From: Eonycteris spelaea
Taxonomy: Eukaryota; Chordata; Mammalia; Chiroptera; Pteropodidae
Reading direction: 5' to 3'
DNA: 64,000 nt
Assembly: GCA_003508835.1 (NCBI GenBank)
Contig: PUFA01000034.1
Coordinates: 8,210,501-8,274,500, forward strand
Shown: positions 16,301 to 30,408 of the stretch, one piece after another
How positions within the stretch are numbered: position 1 is the stretch's first letter
Layout: the number at the start of each line of letters is the position of its first letter
Translations under genes and position numbers: made by a program
The notes under the pieces: model-generated
What the model saw: only the letters and a program-made list of their open reading frames with translations
What the model was told of the DNA's origin: nothing
Databases searched by the model: none

Positions 16301-19300
16301 AGGAAACGTCTGCAGGTGGAAAAGCAGCCGTCTGACTTCAGAAGAGGCGCCTTCCTCTAGGTTCTGGTGCAGGTGCCGTGAAAGTGGCCTTCCTCCAGGG
16401 ATAAAAAAATCTGCTTGTGACAAAGTCAGCAGTCTGAGCGTCAGCATTGTCACGGACCCTTGAGGCTGTCCTGCATTCTTCCCTACCCTGTAGAAGGGGA
16501 TGGAAATTTTAATTTTCTTTCCAGCCAATCTGATTCTCTATAAAAAAAGAGTCTGGCTTTGCTCTGCCTTTCAGTTTAGTTAATTCCGTAAAAACCTCAT
16601 GCTTTCCCCCTTTGTTACCAAAGCAGAAAGATTTCTTTCTGCAGCAGGAACTCAGAGGGCAGAGTTCAGGAGACTTGGCTGCAAGGAAATTGCTATTTGT
16701 TTGATAACGTTTAATAATTTTTTTTTTAAGTTTGCACTGATGACCCTGTCTGTTCCTCTTCATTTCAGGCTAACATCTCAATGTTATAGAAACCATCCAG
16801 GCTACCAGAACTACACTTTTTTTTTTTTTTGTCTGTAGCCCCTCAGGGGTGTCAGAGTAGGAAAAAATATCCTTTTCTATAGGGAATAGAAATGTTTGGA
16901 GATTTACCAAGATACGAAATAGCATCAGCAGCCCTAAGAGTGACTGGAAAATCAGATTTTCTCAAACTTGAACTATTTGCTCACAGCTTAAAAGAAAGTT
17001 GGCCTTGGGGTTTAATTTGTAATGCACGCCATTCTCTGTATTCTCTTTTTATTTGATTAATTGGATAATCCTTATATATTAGTTTACAATTTAGAGATGG
17101 TTAAATTGCTTTAATTTAGCTGTTTGGGGATGATTAGGGTGTTTTTTGAGACATTTTTAAAGAGAGCTCGTTTTAGGGATGCTGATGTGTCCGGAGGGGT
17201 AGAATTTGGCCTCGTTTTTTGCAGAAACGCTTGTGTGCTATCAGAATCTATCTGTCCAAGTGCAGGCATGATTGTCAAGGTGATTATACTGGAAGGGAAC
17301 ATGACTGAACCCAAATGCAGGTTCTCATGGAGTTAATTTATTTAAAAATGAAATCGTGACTCCCACAGATGCCTCTTGGCTTGAGAGCCAGTGCTTTTCA
17401 GAAGAAAGTACTTTCTTTGAATCTCTCTTTGTTCCTACTGTGTTGTAGCTTAAGTAGATGAGGCTTTATAAATTGGGTGATTCCCTAAAGTATATTTTTA
17501 ACTTCCTTATAATCAGCTCTTTGAGGGAGTTTAACAAAGGGGCTGTAGGAAATTAAAAGGAGCCTCTCTGCCTGTTCTGATCATCAGACATATCTCTGAG
17601 CAGATCAAAGATCAGTCTTCCTGGAATAAATACTGCATTTTAAATCAGAACTGTGGGTTTTAGTCTGCTTTTCATCTATCTACTGTAGTAAAGTAAGAGA
17701 ACATACAGAATCATTATCCTTGGTAGACAGGATGAAAAATCTTGAACAACGTTCGAGTAATAATTCATTTATGCTTTTGCAGTTATTTCTTCAGTTTTTT
17801 TGCATTCAAGTTAGCATCTGCGCAAGTGAGGATCTTGTATTTCAATTAAAATTTAAGTGGAGTTATTTGTTTGCTAAGTACTTTGAAATCCTTGGCACTC
17901 AGTAAATGCCAAAGGCAATTTTTAATTTTTAAGTTCAGATTCATAAGTATTCTTAAGGTATACTATTTGTAACAGATAACACTATCAGTTAGCTATTACT
18001 ATGTAACAAACCACCTCAAAATTCAGTGGCTTAAAAACAGCGAGCATTATCAAATATTCATGAGCCTGTGAGTCATCTGGACAGTCTTGGTCACAGCCAG
18101 GCTCACTCATCGGTGGGTCAGCCCTGCTGATCGTAGCTGGTCTTTTTCACATGTTTGGGGGTTAGCTGGCTACAGGCTCATGGAGGATGGCTTCAGCTGG
18201 CTTATAAGGAGGTGTTTAATTGTTGGCTTGTTGTAAATGCTTACTGGGTGGTGGTCAGAGAGCATGCTCTTCCCCCCTTCTCAGCTTAGCTCCAGTCTTT
18301 TTTCTGGGGGCCCCTACAAGGAGCCAGAGTCATTGTCTGCCTCTCATGTCGGTTACCTTTTCTCCTACTTGCCCCAATCAGCCTCCACACCTTCCCTGCC
18401 CAGACTGACTCAGCGTAGTTATGGAACTTAGTTATATCATTTTATATTATGCTTTAAAAAAAACTTAGCGTTTCAAAACTTTTTTCATAGCTCCACAGTC
18501 TTCATCATTATTTTTAATGACTATATAAGCTATTGAATTTGTATGGCATTAACCTCTTTCATCATTTAACATTTTCCCAATTTTTACTCCTTTGAATAAT
18601 GTTCATATGAACTTTGTTTAATGTGTAATTCCTTTTTTTCTTATTTAATAATTTCTTCAGAATCACTTGCTAAGCCTGGCATTTCTAAATCAATTTATCA
18701 TTGTTGTTGTTGTTGTTATTATTATTATTATATTATTATTATTAGGTGGGAAATGTGTTTCTCACTATATGGAACAAAATTCTTGCCAGAGAGTTAGCTC
18801 TAATTTACAATGCTGACAAAAAATTACGAGAACCCGCAAAATAGCACTTTGTTATTGTTTTCAGCTACTCCTTTGCTTATCCCTACACAGCAGTACATTT
18901 TTTAAATGTTTCAATCTGAAGTATTAAAATTTAGAACTACGATCCAACTTTGGCATTTCACTTATCTCAGAAATAAATGAGTCATCTACCACACCAGACA
19001 TTAGTAGACAAGTTCGTAGTTATGTATGTATCACGTTCCTGCTTTACATAGAGATACCTTTTTTTATGTATCCATGGAAAATAGTGTAGACATGTGAGTC
19101 TGTGCTTCTCTAACTAGAAGGCCAAAGAACATAGATGGTAGAGCCCTTCACAAGGATTTCAGTAGTGTAGGGAAGTTTGAAAAACATTTATGTAGGCTCA
19201 GAAAGAAATGACACATTTCCTTTCTAAGTACCTTTTGGAAAAATATCAGACTATTGTTTTTAAATAACTTAAAAATAGAGCTTGGCAAGGAATTAACATG

Positions 19301-22300
19301 GTTCTAAGATTTTGGTTTTAAGAGAAGACTTTTTTCAGTTTGATATGGCCTTGAACTGTCGAAAAAAAAATTCATCAGCTAGAAAAATGAGTAGAATAAA
19401 CAACAAGAAAAACATAAAATGAATTTAGGTGAGTGGGTGTAAATTTGTCACAATATTAAAGGAAAAGTTAAGAGTTTTTATCATAGTGGAGAGAACAGCT
19501 TAGATATTCATCTAGGCAGAAAACATTGTGTTTTTTGTGAAAATAAAATCATCTGATCTTGACACTGTAGTGCTTGTATGGTTTATTAATATCATCCTGG
19601 AATTTTTAATAGTTTGTTCCTGTAAATATTATTAACCTCTATTATTGTGCTGCTTTCAACTTATTGAATAGTAGATTTTGCTTCCAATTTACTGAATTAG
19701 TAATTTTTTTGGTCTGTGGAATTTGTTGACTTTTTAATAAGCAGCACAGCTTAAGCCTGTTTTTATAACCATGTGTTACATGATGTATTAAGACAATACA
19801 AAACAAATTCCTATATTACTTAATAGAAATTATACAGCTTTGTTCGGTTCTTGGGAGTGCTGGAGTGTTAGGAGTCAAACTTAATGTTGTTTTGGTTTAA
19901 TCTTGGATGTAGGAGATTTTAATGCATTGTCTAAGGAAGGGAAAGAATATGTCTTGAAAAAGAGAAGGAAAGGCATCCCAGGTAGAAGGTGTAAAAGGTA
20001 GAGCTGACTGCCCAGGTCTGGTGCCTCATTTGGAACCTTATTCCCAAACAGAGAGGATGATCTTCTCTCAGGCTAGATGTGGTAAACAAGTGTCGAATGA
20101 AACACCACATGAGATCATTTAAGTCTTGCTAACTTCCTAGTGTGTCAGCCACATACAGACCAAGTCATAGTACTGATGTTTGTCCCCCAAAGGAAATGAT
20201 ATTGTGCTTCAAAAGTGCTGGGGTCTAGGCGGGTTCCATTTTGACCCCGGGCTAGTTTAAATATCATTCTGATGCTGCATGAAATTAAAATTTGACTTTT
20301 CAGATTAGGTGATTGATTGGAAGAGACAAGCTTATAGTTTCCCACTTGCAGCGGACTTCTCTGCTATCCGAATTTGCTTGTCTTTCAAGAGGACAGGAAA
20401 GAGCATGTGCCACTGAGTCCTCCATTGAGCTACCTGCACATTCATAACCCACAACTTTTGGGGTTGATTTGAAGGGTTTTAAAATATATCAGCATTCTTT
20501 TCTTTAGAATCTTAAAAACAACAACAACAAAAAACTAACAGGTAGCTAGCAGATTTAACTCCTTTGTCATCTCATGTGTGAATGAAGGCCAGTGAACTTG
20601 ACAAGGCACTGTAAGATGCCCTGAACTTCAAATGTCCTGGCCTTTGCTATCTCTGGACATGGATAGAGTCCTTAAGCCCATTTAATGCTGGGGAGATGAC
20701 CTTTCACCTATTACACCTCCTTTAGCTTTATCCCCTATGATGATCATAAGCTACAAAATGTATCCATAAGCATTCTGTGTTAAGTAACATAGAATATAAT
20801 CAATAAAATGCAATATTGTGTTAGTAGTTCAGGCCTCAGGATCAGCATTATCAGATCTGGGAGTCATGCTGAAATGGTACTCATCCTGCATCGTACCTGG
20901 AAAGAAATGCCCTTGGTAGGGTGGCCAAGGAAGAGGGCGTCAGGCATACCCAGAGTTTGCTGTATGCGGGCCACTTGAGGATCACAGCTCACTGGGATGC
21001 AGGGTCTGTGTTGGGGGTGTCACAGGCACTAAGTGCATCAGTCGACTCCCTGATTTGAACAACCAAGCACTGATGGGCTCTGCGTGCAGGAGCAGTGGGA
21101 ATGCCTGGCTCCTGGGAGATGTAGCTGGTGGTTGAGGTGCCCAAAGTGGACCAGAGGGAAGAGCCCACCAGGTCACCTGAGAGGAGGCTGCACTGTGATG
21201 TGAGTGACGAGGGCCGGACCCTCCTGGTGGGTATGCTGAGAACAGAGAACGAGGGCTAGCATCTCATTTAGGAATTATCACCTCTTCCTAAAAAACAAAC
21301 AAAAATCTGCAACACTATTGTCACACCTAAGTAAATGAACAGTATTTTTAATGTCATCAAATATCTAGTCAGTGTTCATATTTTTTGTTCATATTTTCAA
21401 TTGTTTCATAATGTTGTACGTGTATTCAACAGTTTGAATCAGCATCCAAATAAATTATGCCTTGTGATTGCTTGATACATCTCTTGAACCTCTTTAATCA
21501 TAGGCTGGTCCTCCATCTCTATTTTTTTTACCCCTTGCAAATTTATTTGTAGAAAAAACTGGGTCATTTGTCTGTAGACTTTCTTGCAAACTCGATTTTT
21601 GCTGAATGCGCCTGTGGTGATGTTTATTGTGTTCCTCTGTGTTTCCTATAAATTGGTAGTTTGATCAGATTGTATTTTAAAATGAAGTTGGTATTATACG
21701 GCATTTATCAGTCTTCTATAGGACTTTTACTTAACATCATATCTTGAACATTTCCCCATGCCATTAAATATTTTTTACAACTTGATTTAAGTAGTTCCAA
21801 ACTAGAAAGAGCCATATCATGAAAAGTTGTAACTCTTGGCGTTTGTGAGAGTGGAAAACCAAGTAATTAGGAACAGTAACCAAGAATTCACAAATAATAA
21901 TAATTTTTACACATTATCTCAAGGAGTTTTCAATTTTGATTTAAGATGTCAGATTACAAACTGTAAAAATCATAGATCTGGTTATATATGCTTTATAGTC
22001 TGATCTTCCTCTCTTTTAATTTGAATTTGAACTACTATCTAGAACTGCCTGTGACAATATAGATACCTAAACAAACAAACAAACAAACAAAAGTCTGCCT
22101 GATTTCTTGCCTTATGAACCTTGCCATGTAGGAGCTTAAGCAGTTATGGTGTTTGAATGAAGAGGCTGTGTTTGGGATTCCTCTTGGTGTCTCATGAAGA
22201 CATAGTATATTAGTTCCTTCTTATTGCCAACAACAGAGAACGCTGGCTTAAGCCACCAAGGGCGTTTATGGTAAGGATGCTGGGGTGTCTGCCTCATAGA

Positions 22301-25300
22301 ACCCAAGTCTCAGCAAATACTAGCGTCATGAGCAGCTGTCACGAAGCATTCTACCTGGACTGGCTTCAGCTCATTTTGGCTTCTCCATTAGTTACTTCAT
22401 TCTTTCTCTTTTTTTGATACAGAATATTCTCCATTTGTAATTGTAATACATGTGACCAGAAACAACCATTTCAACTACTGGAGACGTACTGATCTGTTTT
22501 TCTCTTGCTCCTGGTTTCCAGTTTCCCAGGGAAGGAACTGATTTATCCAGCTAGGATCAGATGCCACTTCTGGTCTAGCCAGTTGTGATCAAGAGTGGGA
22601 TGTGAAGAAAAATTCTGAGTGGCTCAGCTCGGCAAAGGTTCTCACGATCAGAAGCAGTGGCCGGAAGACAGGGCATGTTGTAGATGGCTGCTCTGACAGT
22701 AAGGCCTGTATCGAGTTCGCATGCAGAATCGCATCACACCCACTGTGCTGCTGGGTCATCTTATTTATTTATTTGGATGAATGAAGGTCAACATCTAGTC
22801 TTTGTTTTCTTTTATTGCAATTTAATCATATGCAGTTATCTCTGCGGATCTTAAGTATAGTCGGGCAAGTTCTGACAAATGCATACACCCACGTAACCAA
22901 CTCCCCAGAGCTTTGCCATTACTCTAGAGAGTTCCCTCATCTTGCTTTGCATTCTGTCCTCCCCTAGAAGTGATTACTAGTGTGATTTTATCCTCATAGA
23001 TCAGTCTTACTCGCCTTGAACTTCATCAGAATGGAACCATACAGTGTCAACATTTAGTCTTAATATATTTTAGTCCAAGGTTGTAAACATTAATTTAGTG
23101 CCGGCTGTGTGCCGGAATCTCTGTTGCTGTTAGAAACACAGGAATGAATGTAACAGCTGACAGTAAGGGACAATAAGTTCGTTAGGAGGCATTGCAGAGG
23201 CCGAGCTGGGCCACGCTGGGAGAGGCAGCGAGCGTCCTCCAGACTCTGAAGAGGAAGAGGCCCAGGGTCTCGAGTAGGTCCTGGGAACAGGAGAGAGAGG
23301 CCACAGTCTTCCTTCTCGTTCTTCTGAGGTGATAAGCCAAAATGTTAAACCTTGGCTGTTTCAGTGATTTGTCCTTTTCTTACCTGCGTACCAGATTTTG
23401 TCATCTCCCTGTGTGTGCGCTGATGAAAGGAGAGGCCCAGAGACCGGTGGGGAATGTTTCCTCCCAGGGGTGTGGAGACTGGGAAGTACTGGATGCGCAG
23501 GGGTGTGGGCGCCGAGCGTGTGCACACCTCCCGGGTCTCAGCCCGTTTCCGTCTGCTGCTGCTCATGTGGCTCACACGTCAAGCAACCAATTCAGTTTGT
23601 CTTACCAAGAAAAGCAGTTAATAGTTTTCAGTTTTCTTTGTATGTGTGTCATTATATAGTGAGAATTTTCCGTATTGTTAAAGTGATTTGAAATCCTGAT
23701 TCCTAGCTACTGCATAGCTTAGCACATATGGTGATGCTATATGAACTATATGTAATAAGTGTGTGTATGTATATTTATAGTATATGTACTTTATATAAAT
23801 ATACTATATGTGGTATGAATATGTGTACATGTATTTATCCCATTTGCCTAATCGATTACAAGGTCAGTTGGGAAATAGTATTGAAAATAAAATAAACAAT
23901 TAAGTTGTACAGGAGCACAAAAGAAAAGATAAAATTAACTTTTTTTTCTTTCCTTTCTCCACAGAACCATCCGAGTATGGCTGAAAAGAGACAGTGGCCA
24001 GTACTGGCCCAGCATTTACCACACGATGGCCTGTACGTAGCTGAGCTGTTCTACTGAGAGAAATGTCTGTAATGTCTTTGATGATTTACATTTCAAGCTA
24101 CCTGATTCAAAAATGCTGTTAGATTTCAGAACGCGTCTCTTAGTTGCCTAACAACTCTGACAGGCTGTGACAGACTGCAGGAAAACTTTTCTTTTGCAAA
24201 GGAAGTAGCGTATTCTGGTTTAACTGAAGCCAACTTGAACAACACTGAAAGAAAAAAAGGGAAATGGGCACGCCCCCACCCCTGGATTTCCTCCAGTTGG
24301 CCAGCTTACGCTGGGAGTGACTTCGTGCCTCCTGTGGGCTGGGGCTGACACTGACACAGGGTTCCGGCCGCTTAACGCCCTCGTTGCCGGCCTTCGGCCC
24401 ACCCTTCTCTCAGACCCTGGGGCGCTATCGAGAGAGTCGGTCCAAGGTACAACACGTTCTAAATAGAGAATTTTCTCAATAGTTAAATTTGTTCTAAATA
24501 TAAATCTAGTAGATGATGGAGCTTTTTGCATTGAGATTTTAAAACAGCCTTGAGCTGTAGTGACATAACATTACATTTAAATTCTACCCCTTCGTGCTGA
24601 ATCTAAGTAGCATCCCCACCCTTCTCTCTCCCTTTTCTTCATCTTTCTTGAAAAGATAGCCCTGCGGAGGATGCCTGATTATCACCTAGGCCCGGGTAGG
24701 GGTAGACTCCTTCTGTCCCCAGTGGCTGCACAGAAGCGTCCAGAGCTGCTCATTTCCTTGCGGGTTGGTCCTTAATGAGGGATCTTCCTCAGGTGAGGGT
24801 GCCAGTGTTCAGAGGCCCCCCGGGAGAAGAGAAAAGGCTTTGGGGCGTCCTTGATGGTTTTACTTCTGAAGACCATTACGAAGTTCTCCAAAGAAGACCT
24901 CTTACCAGTTGTTCTAGACCCTGGTGACACTCAGCTAGCTTGCGAGTTATCCAGAGCCAGTGGCGTTCGTTACAAACATAGCACAGCCGCTCATTGAGCC
25001 AGTTCCGTGTCGTGAGTTTCGTCCTCCTTTCTTGGCTAGCGCTTCCTCATTTGCACACTTATTCCAGTGTCCGTGCACTGTTCAGATCCTGTAATTAGTT
25101 TTAAAAATTAGTAGTTTATCAGAATTTTTATTTGTTTTACTTTCCACTGACAACTTGGGCAGACTGGTCTATCTCGATAATCAATGAAAATGAAGTAGAC
25201 GTTTTAGACTGCTGGTATAAATATGACCATTAAACTTTAAAACATGGAGCGCATTAGAAGACTGAGAACATAATCGTAACGTGTGCCGAGCAGCAGTGTC

Positions 25301-28300
25301 CCCTGTCACCCATGCGCTGCGGATGCAGGACCGACCTCTGAAACGCAAGGTGACCGATATCTTTAAAGGTGCTCGTGCAGCCCTTTCGATGAAATTACTT
25401 TGGGATTTTTCTCTTTTTTTGGAGGGGTGGAGGAGTGAGTGGGACATCTTGGGCCTCTGAACCCACCCTTTATCTTACCCCCCCCCCCCAAAAACAGCTT
25501 CTCTTAGACTAGTAACGCCTTACTTCCAGTGGCTCTGGTGACCAGTCTGGTAGCTGGAAGTAGCAAAGCCTGGGCAACCCATGCAGGCGCTGGGGAATGC
25601 TTCGTCATCTTCGTGGACCGTCTCGTTAAAGCTATTGCTCTTTTCCTCCCCCCCCCCTTCCCCCACACCTCACATTTTGGCCATAGCTTAGTCTCCTTGA
25701 GCCCTCACCTTGGAGTTTATGCTCATTAGGATAGAGAGAGAGAGATGGATATGGATTTTGTTCTACATTTAGTTCATTTGTTCCTTGGCTTGTATTTTCC
25801 TCAGATATTTAGTAGAGCTTTGTAATTGATTTTTGTCGCAGGGCACCAAACCCTCGCAGTAGAAGCAGGCACTCTTCCTTCGCACTTGGGCCTTGGGTAT
25901 GCGACTTTGGCTCTCTCTGTTGCCATCCCTTGCCAGCTTGGTTTAATGTACCCTCCGAAGTAGCTCCCAGAATGCGGTGGCTGGAAAGACCGGTAAAAAC
26001 TGGAAAGAACGGGCACAGTGACTCTGCTATTGGTGGCAGACGCCCTCATGTTTGTACTTAACACAATTCAACTTGTCGCTTCCAGAAGCTTCTTTATTGC
26101 ATTCATCTGAGCAGAATCTACTGATAAAACTACAGAAATGTTGCCAGAAGAAAACTGTATGAATGCAGGAATGAATGATAATGATGAGAAATAACTGTTT
26201 TAGGATGACTTTTATTTTAAAATGAAATTCAAAATATGAGAAGAAAAGTACCATGTTGGTTCCAAAAACTTTCTGTAGATTTCCCAATTTAGGATATTTT
26301 AGTGGTCATCCACCAATGCAGACTTTTTCCTGGGACCTGGCCAAGTGAGCAAGGAGCCAAAACTTAGTGTATTGATTGCTATATGTAGTCCAATTATGTT
26401 TCATAACATTACTTCACCTAACAAAAACAATTTTCCGAATCTGCTTTAGCTGAAGAAAAATGGAAACTCTTAGTTTCTATATCTATGTGCCTTATACCTT
26501 TTTTTTGAAATATCATTATATGAAATCATCACAACAGATATGCAATGTAGATAATACTTTCACCATTTCATTGATGAGGAAACTGAGGCCAGAGGGGTTA
26601 ATCCACTGCTCGTGGCTGAAATTCTAATCCATGCCTCTCTGACTCAAAACTATGCAGTCAGGTGGGTCCGTGAACTTTTTGTGCAAAGGGCCAGACAGTA
26701 AATATTTAGACTTTGTGGGCCAAACAGTCTCTGTGGCAACTATTCAGCTTTCTGTCCTGTATCATGAAAGCAACCATAAACAATGCATAAAAGAAAGAAC
26801 CTGGCTATTTAACAAAAAAACAAAACCTTTATTTACAAAACTAGAGTTTAAGTATATACTTTCTGGACAGAGTGATGCCTTATTAAAAGGCCACTAATTT
26901 GTATTTTGTTTGTTCATCAAAACTATATGAATATCCACCCTTTTTAAAAAAAATTATATAGCTCATCTCACTAGAAGCTTTCATTCTAGGAGAAAAGACA
27001 GGACACCTTTATATACAAAACAAATAAACTAGGGAAGCTTTTTTTTTTCTTGTAACTAAGTATTCTCTAGCTTCATAAAATTACTCAGCACATTGTAGCT
27101 TTTACACAGAAGAGGGATCTGACATACTTATGTATAGTTTGATAGAGAGTTAGGCTTAAAAAGAATTGAAGAGAACCCTAAAGCATTAAGATTAGTACCA
27201 ACTGAAAAGTAAACAAAAAAATTACAATGAATCTTTGAAATCACCCAAGCATGATTTGATTTGTCAGATAATTTTATGCAAGATTATTAAAGGGCAGATT
27301 CTACACAGTTTGTGTGAAGATTTGTATATCTTTGTGGTTATTATTCTTAAACACAACCATTCTTTACAGTCTCCAGCATTGATATGGTGAGTAAAGGTGT
27401 CTTGGCTTCTTGTCAATTCTGATTGTTTTGCATACAGACAATTGCGTTACCTACCTTTCAGTTAAATAGTTCTTTGAATGCATCTCAGTCTCTTTCTGTG
27501 GTCTGATCATGCAGCTAGCTGTGTTTTTGACTTGGGTACAATCCAGTATTATAGTTTCTTTTCTTTCTTTGGGTGGAGAATATCAGCCTAGTGTAGAGAG
27601 AGAACTTGAAATCATTTTCAAACGGTGACTTCATGTATAATGTTTTTGTGTGGGGAGGGGAAAGGAAGACAGGGGTAAAGGGGATCAAATATTTGGTGGC
27701 AGAAGGAAATTTAACTGAGCGGTGAACACATAATGCAGTATACGTACAACGTATTATAGATCTTATTAACCAGTGTCACTCCAATAATTTTAATTTTAAA
27801 AAAATCTTTAAAAAATCAACTTTTTTCCCCAATTATATTGGTTTTCTGACTTGAAATAAAATCACAGCTTTAAAAAAATTTTTAAATCATTTTAAAAGAT
27901 TTTTTTCTTTTACTTATTTTGAGAAGTTTTATTTCAAAGCAGACTCAAGTTTGTTTGTTTCCTGGCGTGCATTTCCTTGTTGTGGTTCTTCCATGGTCAG
28001 TTAAAATTCTTTAGGCTGAAATGAACCCCAAAAATTCTTTTTCCAAATGTTCCATTTTCTGAATCACTTTCTCATCTGTAGCAGAGGGAGATGATTTGCA
28101 GATTCTCCTTTCTGAAAGTCATTCTCTGGCCCGAGCTTTCTGGAAGGATAGGTAGAACCCGCTGTGACAAAAAAACAAGTCTGCTCCTCACAACTCCGCA
28201 TACTGTAAACTGGGGTTGTCTGTGTCATTGGAGAAGGGAACAGTTTTTTGGACATTGGGGAAAAAAAGTAATTCCAGAGTGGCTTTCCCAGCTCGCTCAC

Positions 28301-30372
28301 ATATACCTCGGAGTAGGGATTTTGGTGCTGGGAACCCCTCTTTCCTCAGATCCCAGCTTCTCTTTTACCTGTGATGGAGAAGGACGGGCAGGGGCAGGAT
28401 GACTTGCTGAGTTTGGGGTGCATATCACCCACTGTAAGCACAGGTGCCCAGGCCTTTCCAGAAACAGGTAGGAGTTTCAATGAGATGAAACTTTGTGCTG
28501 GATCACTTTATCCATAGCTTTAAAAGTAACTTTATATGAGAACTTAAAACAACAGAAAGAACTTTAATAACATTTTCAATTCACATCATTTTTTTTTTAT
28601 AAAACATTCCTCCACCCCCCCCCCTTTTTTAACCTAAATTATGTAGGTCTCTTTAATAACATACTTTGAACAGTGACAGGCTGCTTAGCTTTGCCGGTAA
28701 CGTGGTCTTTGTCTTCGGCAGCTCCTTGCTCCGCCATGGCTTACCACCACGACAGCAGGCGGGTGTTTGTGGGCCAGGATGACGGAGCCGTAATGGTAGG
28801 TAGCTTCCAGAACGTGTTCTTTATATTGACAATGTACTCCTTATATTGACCTCCGTGTTCATCCCTGTTGGACAATTTAAATAAAGTTACCAATGAATGC
28901 CTGATCTGCATAAGAAATGTTGAACTCAGTATAGGTATTAGACCTTAACATGAGCTCATTTAAATTAGTGCTTAATTTTAGACTATTTCTGTGGAACTCA
29001 GTGCTGTCTTGGTTGATGGTTGGATGCTCAGGCTAGTCCACCAAGCAGTCTCCATGCAGTGAATGTGAGACTGTAGCAGCCCCCATTCCTGAACCAGGAA
29101 GGAGGCCAGGGCAAGGAGAGCATGATGGAGAGAGACAGACAGACAGAGACAGAGAGACAGAATGTGTGTATAACAAGGGGGAAGGAGGAGGAGATCAGAG
29201 ACTAGTAATTCAGCCAACAACTTGTATGACTTTTTAAGGCGGTGCTTCTCAAACTGTGGTGAAGACCAGATATGTACATTTTCAATTTATTATAGATTGG
29301 TATTTTGGGGGGTTGAATTGTGCGTTTATGTATATAGACGTATATTTTTTCTTAATTGAGATATAATACATATACCATAAAATTCACCATTTTAAGGTAT
29401 GCAATTCAGTGGTTTTGTAGTGTATTCCCAAGATTACGCAACCATTAATTCTCTAATTCCAGAACATTTCATCACGCCCCCTCCCCTAAAGAAACCCCAA
29501 ACCCATTAGTAGTCAGTCCCCATTCCCCCTTTCCCCAGCTCCTGGCAATCAGTAAGTTTTTTGAGCGAGAGATTTGCCTGTTTAGATATTTTATGTAAGT
29601 AGAATTATATGATATGCATTAACTTTTATGTCTGAACTTCTTAATGTTTTAAAGTTCATCTGTATTTTAGTTTGAATTAGTACTTCATTCCTTTTTTTTT
29701 TTTTAGTGTAAAAATAACATATTTTGTTCATTCACCAGTTGATGGACATTTAGGTTGTCGCCACTTTTTGTCTATTATGTCCCTTTCCACTGAAGATCTG
29801 TAAGAGTTTTTATAGGCCATCCTAGAACCTATACCCTTGAACCAAGAGCCACAAGAAGGGTCCCTGGAAAAATAAATGCACAGCCACTGCCGCCACTGGA
29901 GAGGCTATTTGAGGCTTGCAGTTTGTGGCTTCCGGTTGTATCTGGGCACGCACATCACCATGATATTCCTAGAAGATGTTGCTATGAATATTTGTGTGCG
30001 AGTTTGTGTGTGAATCAAAGGTTTTAATTCTGTTGGGCGTATATAACTGCCAATGGAATTGCTACGTCATACGGTAAGTCTGTACTGAACTTACTGAGGA
30101 ACCGCGAAACTGTTTTCCAAAGTGGCTGTACCTTCGTACGCTCCCACCAGCAATGCGTAAGGGATCCAGTGACTCTGCATCATTGCCAACACTTGTTATT
30201 TTCTGTTGTGTTTTGTTTTTATTAGGCCATCCTAGTAGGCACAAAATGGTATCTCATTATGGTTTTGATTTGCCTTTCCCTAATGACTAGTTATGTTGAG
30301 CATCTTATGTGCTTATTGGTCATTTGTGTATTTTCTTTGGAGAAATATCTATTCAAGTTCTTTGCCCACTTA

Positions 30373-30408
<36 letters not shown>

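Larger units (their letters stand above)
9787..23964 (+). other. WDFY1: WDFY1 intron 1 (about 14.2 kb)
   Basis: A long first intron with no exon-like open frame. Recognisable repeats include MER5A-like and MER20-like hAT remnants at 13265-13690, a MIR at 15055-15290, L1M-type fragments around 21310-21800 and 22790-23060, and an LTR- or MER-like piece at about 17985-18420. Simple repeats are a T-run at 16102-16126, TTG/TTA runs at 18701-18744 and an AAAC run at 22068-22092. Stretches such as 10600-11750 and 18900-20900 show nothing I can name. Confidence 0.7.

Noticed and set aside
24220..24531. 103-codon minus-strand frame in WDFY1 intron 2
   Set aside because: No known domain, no splice logic and no codon pattern of a conserved gene; likely chance.
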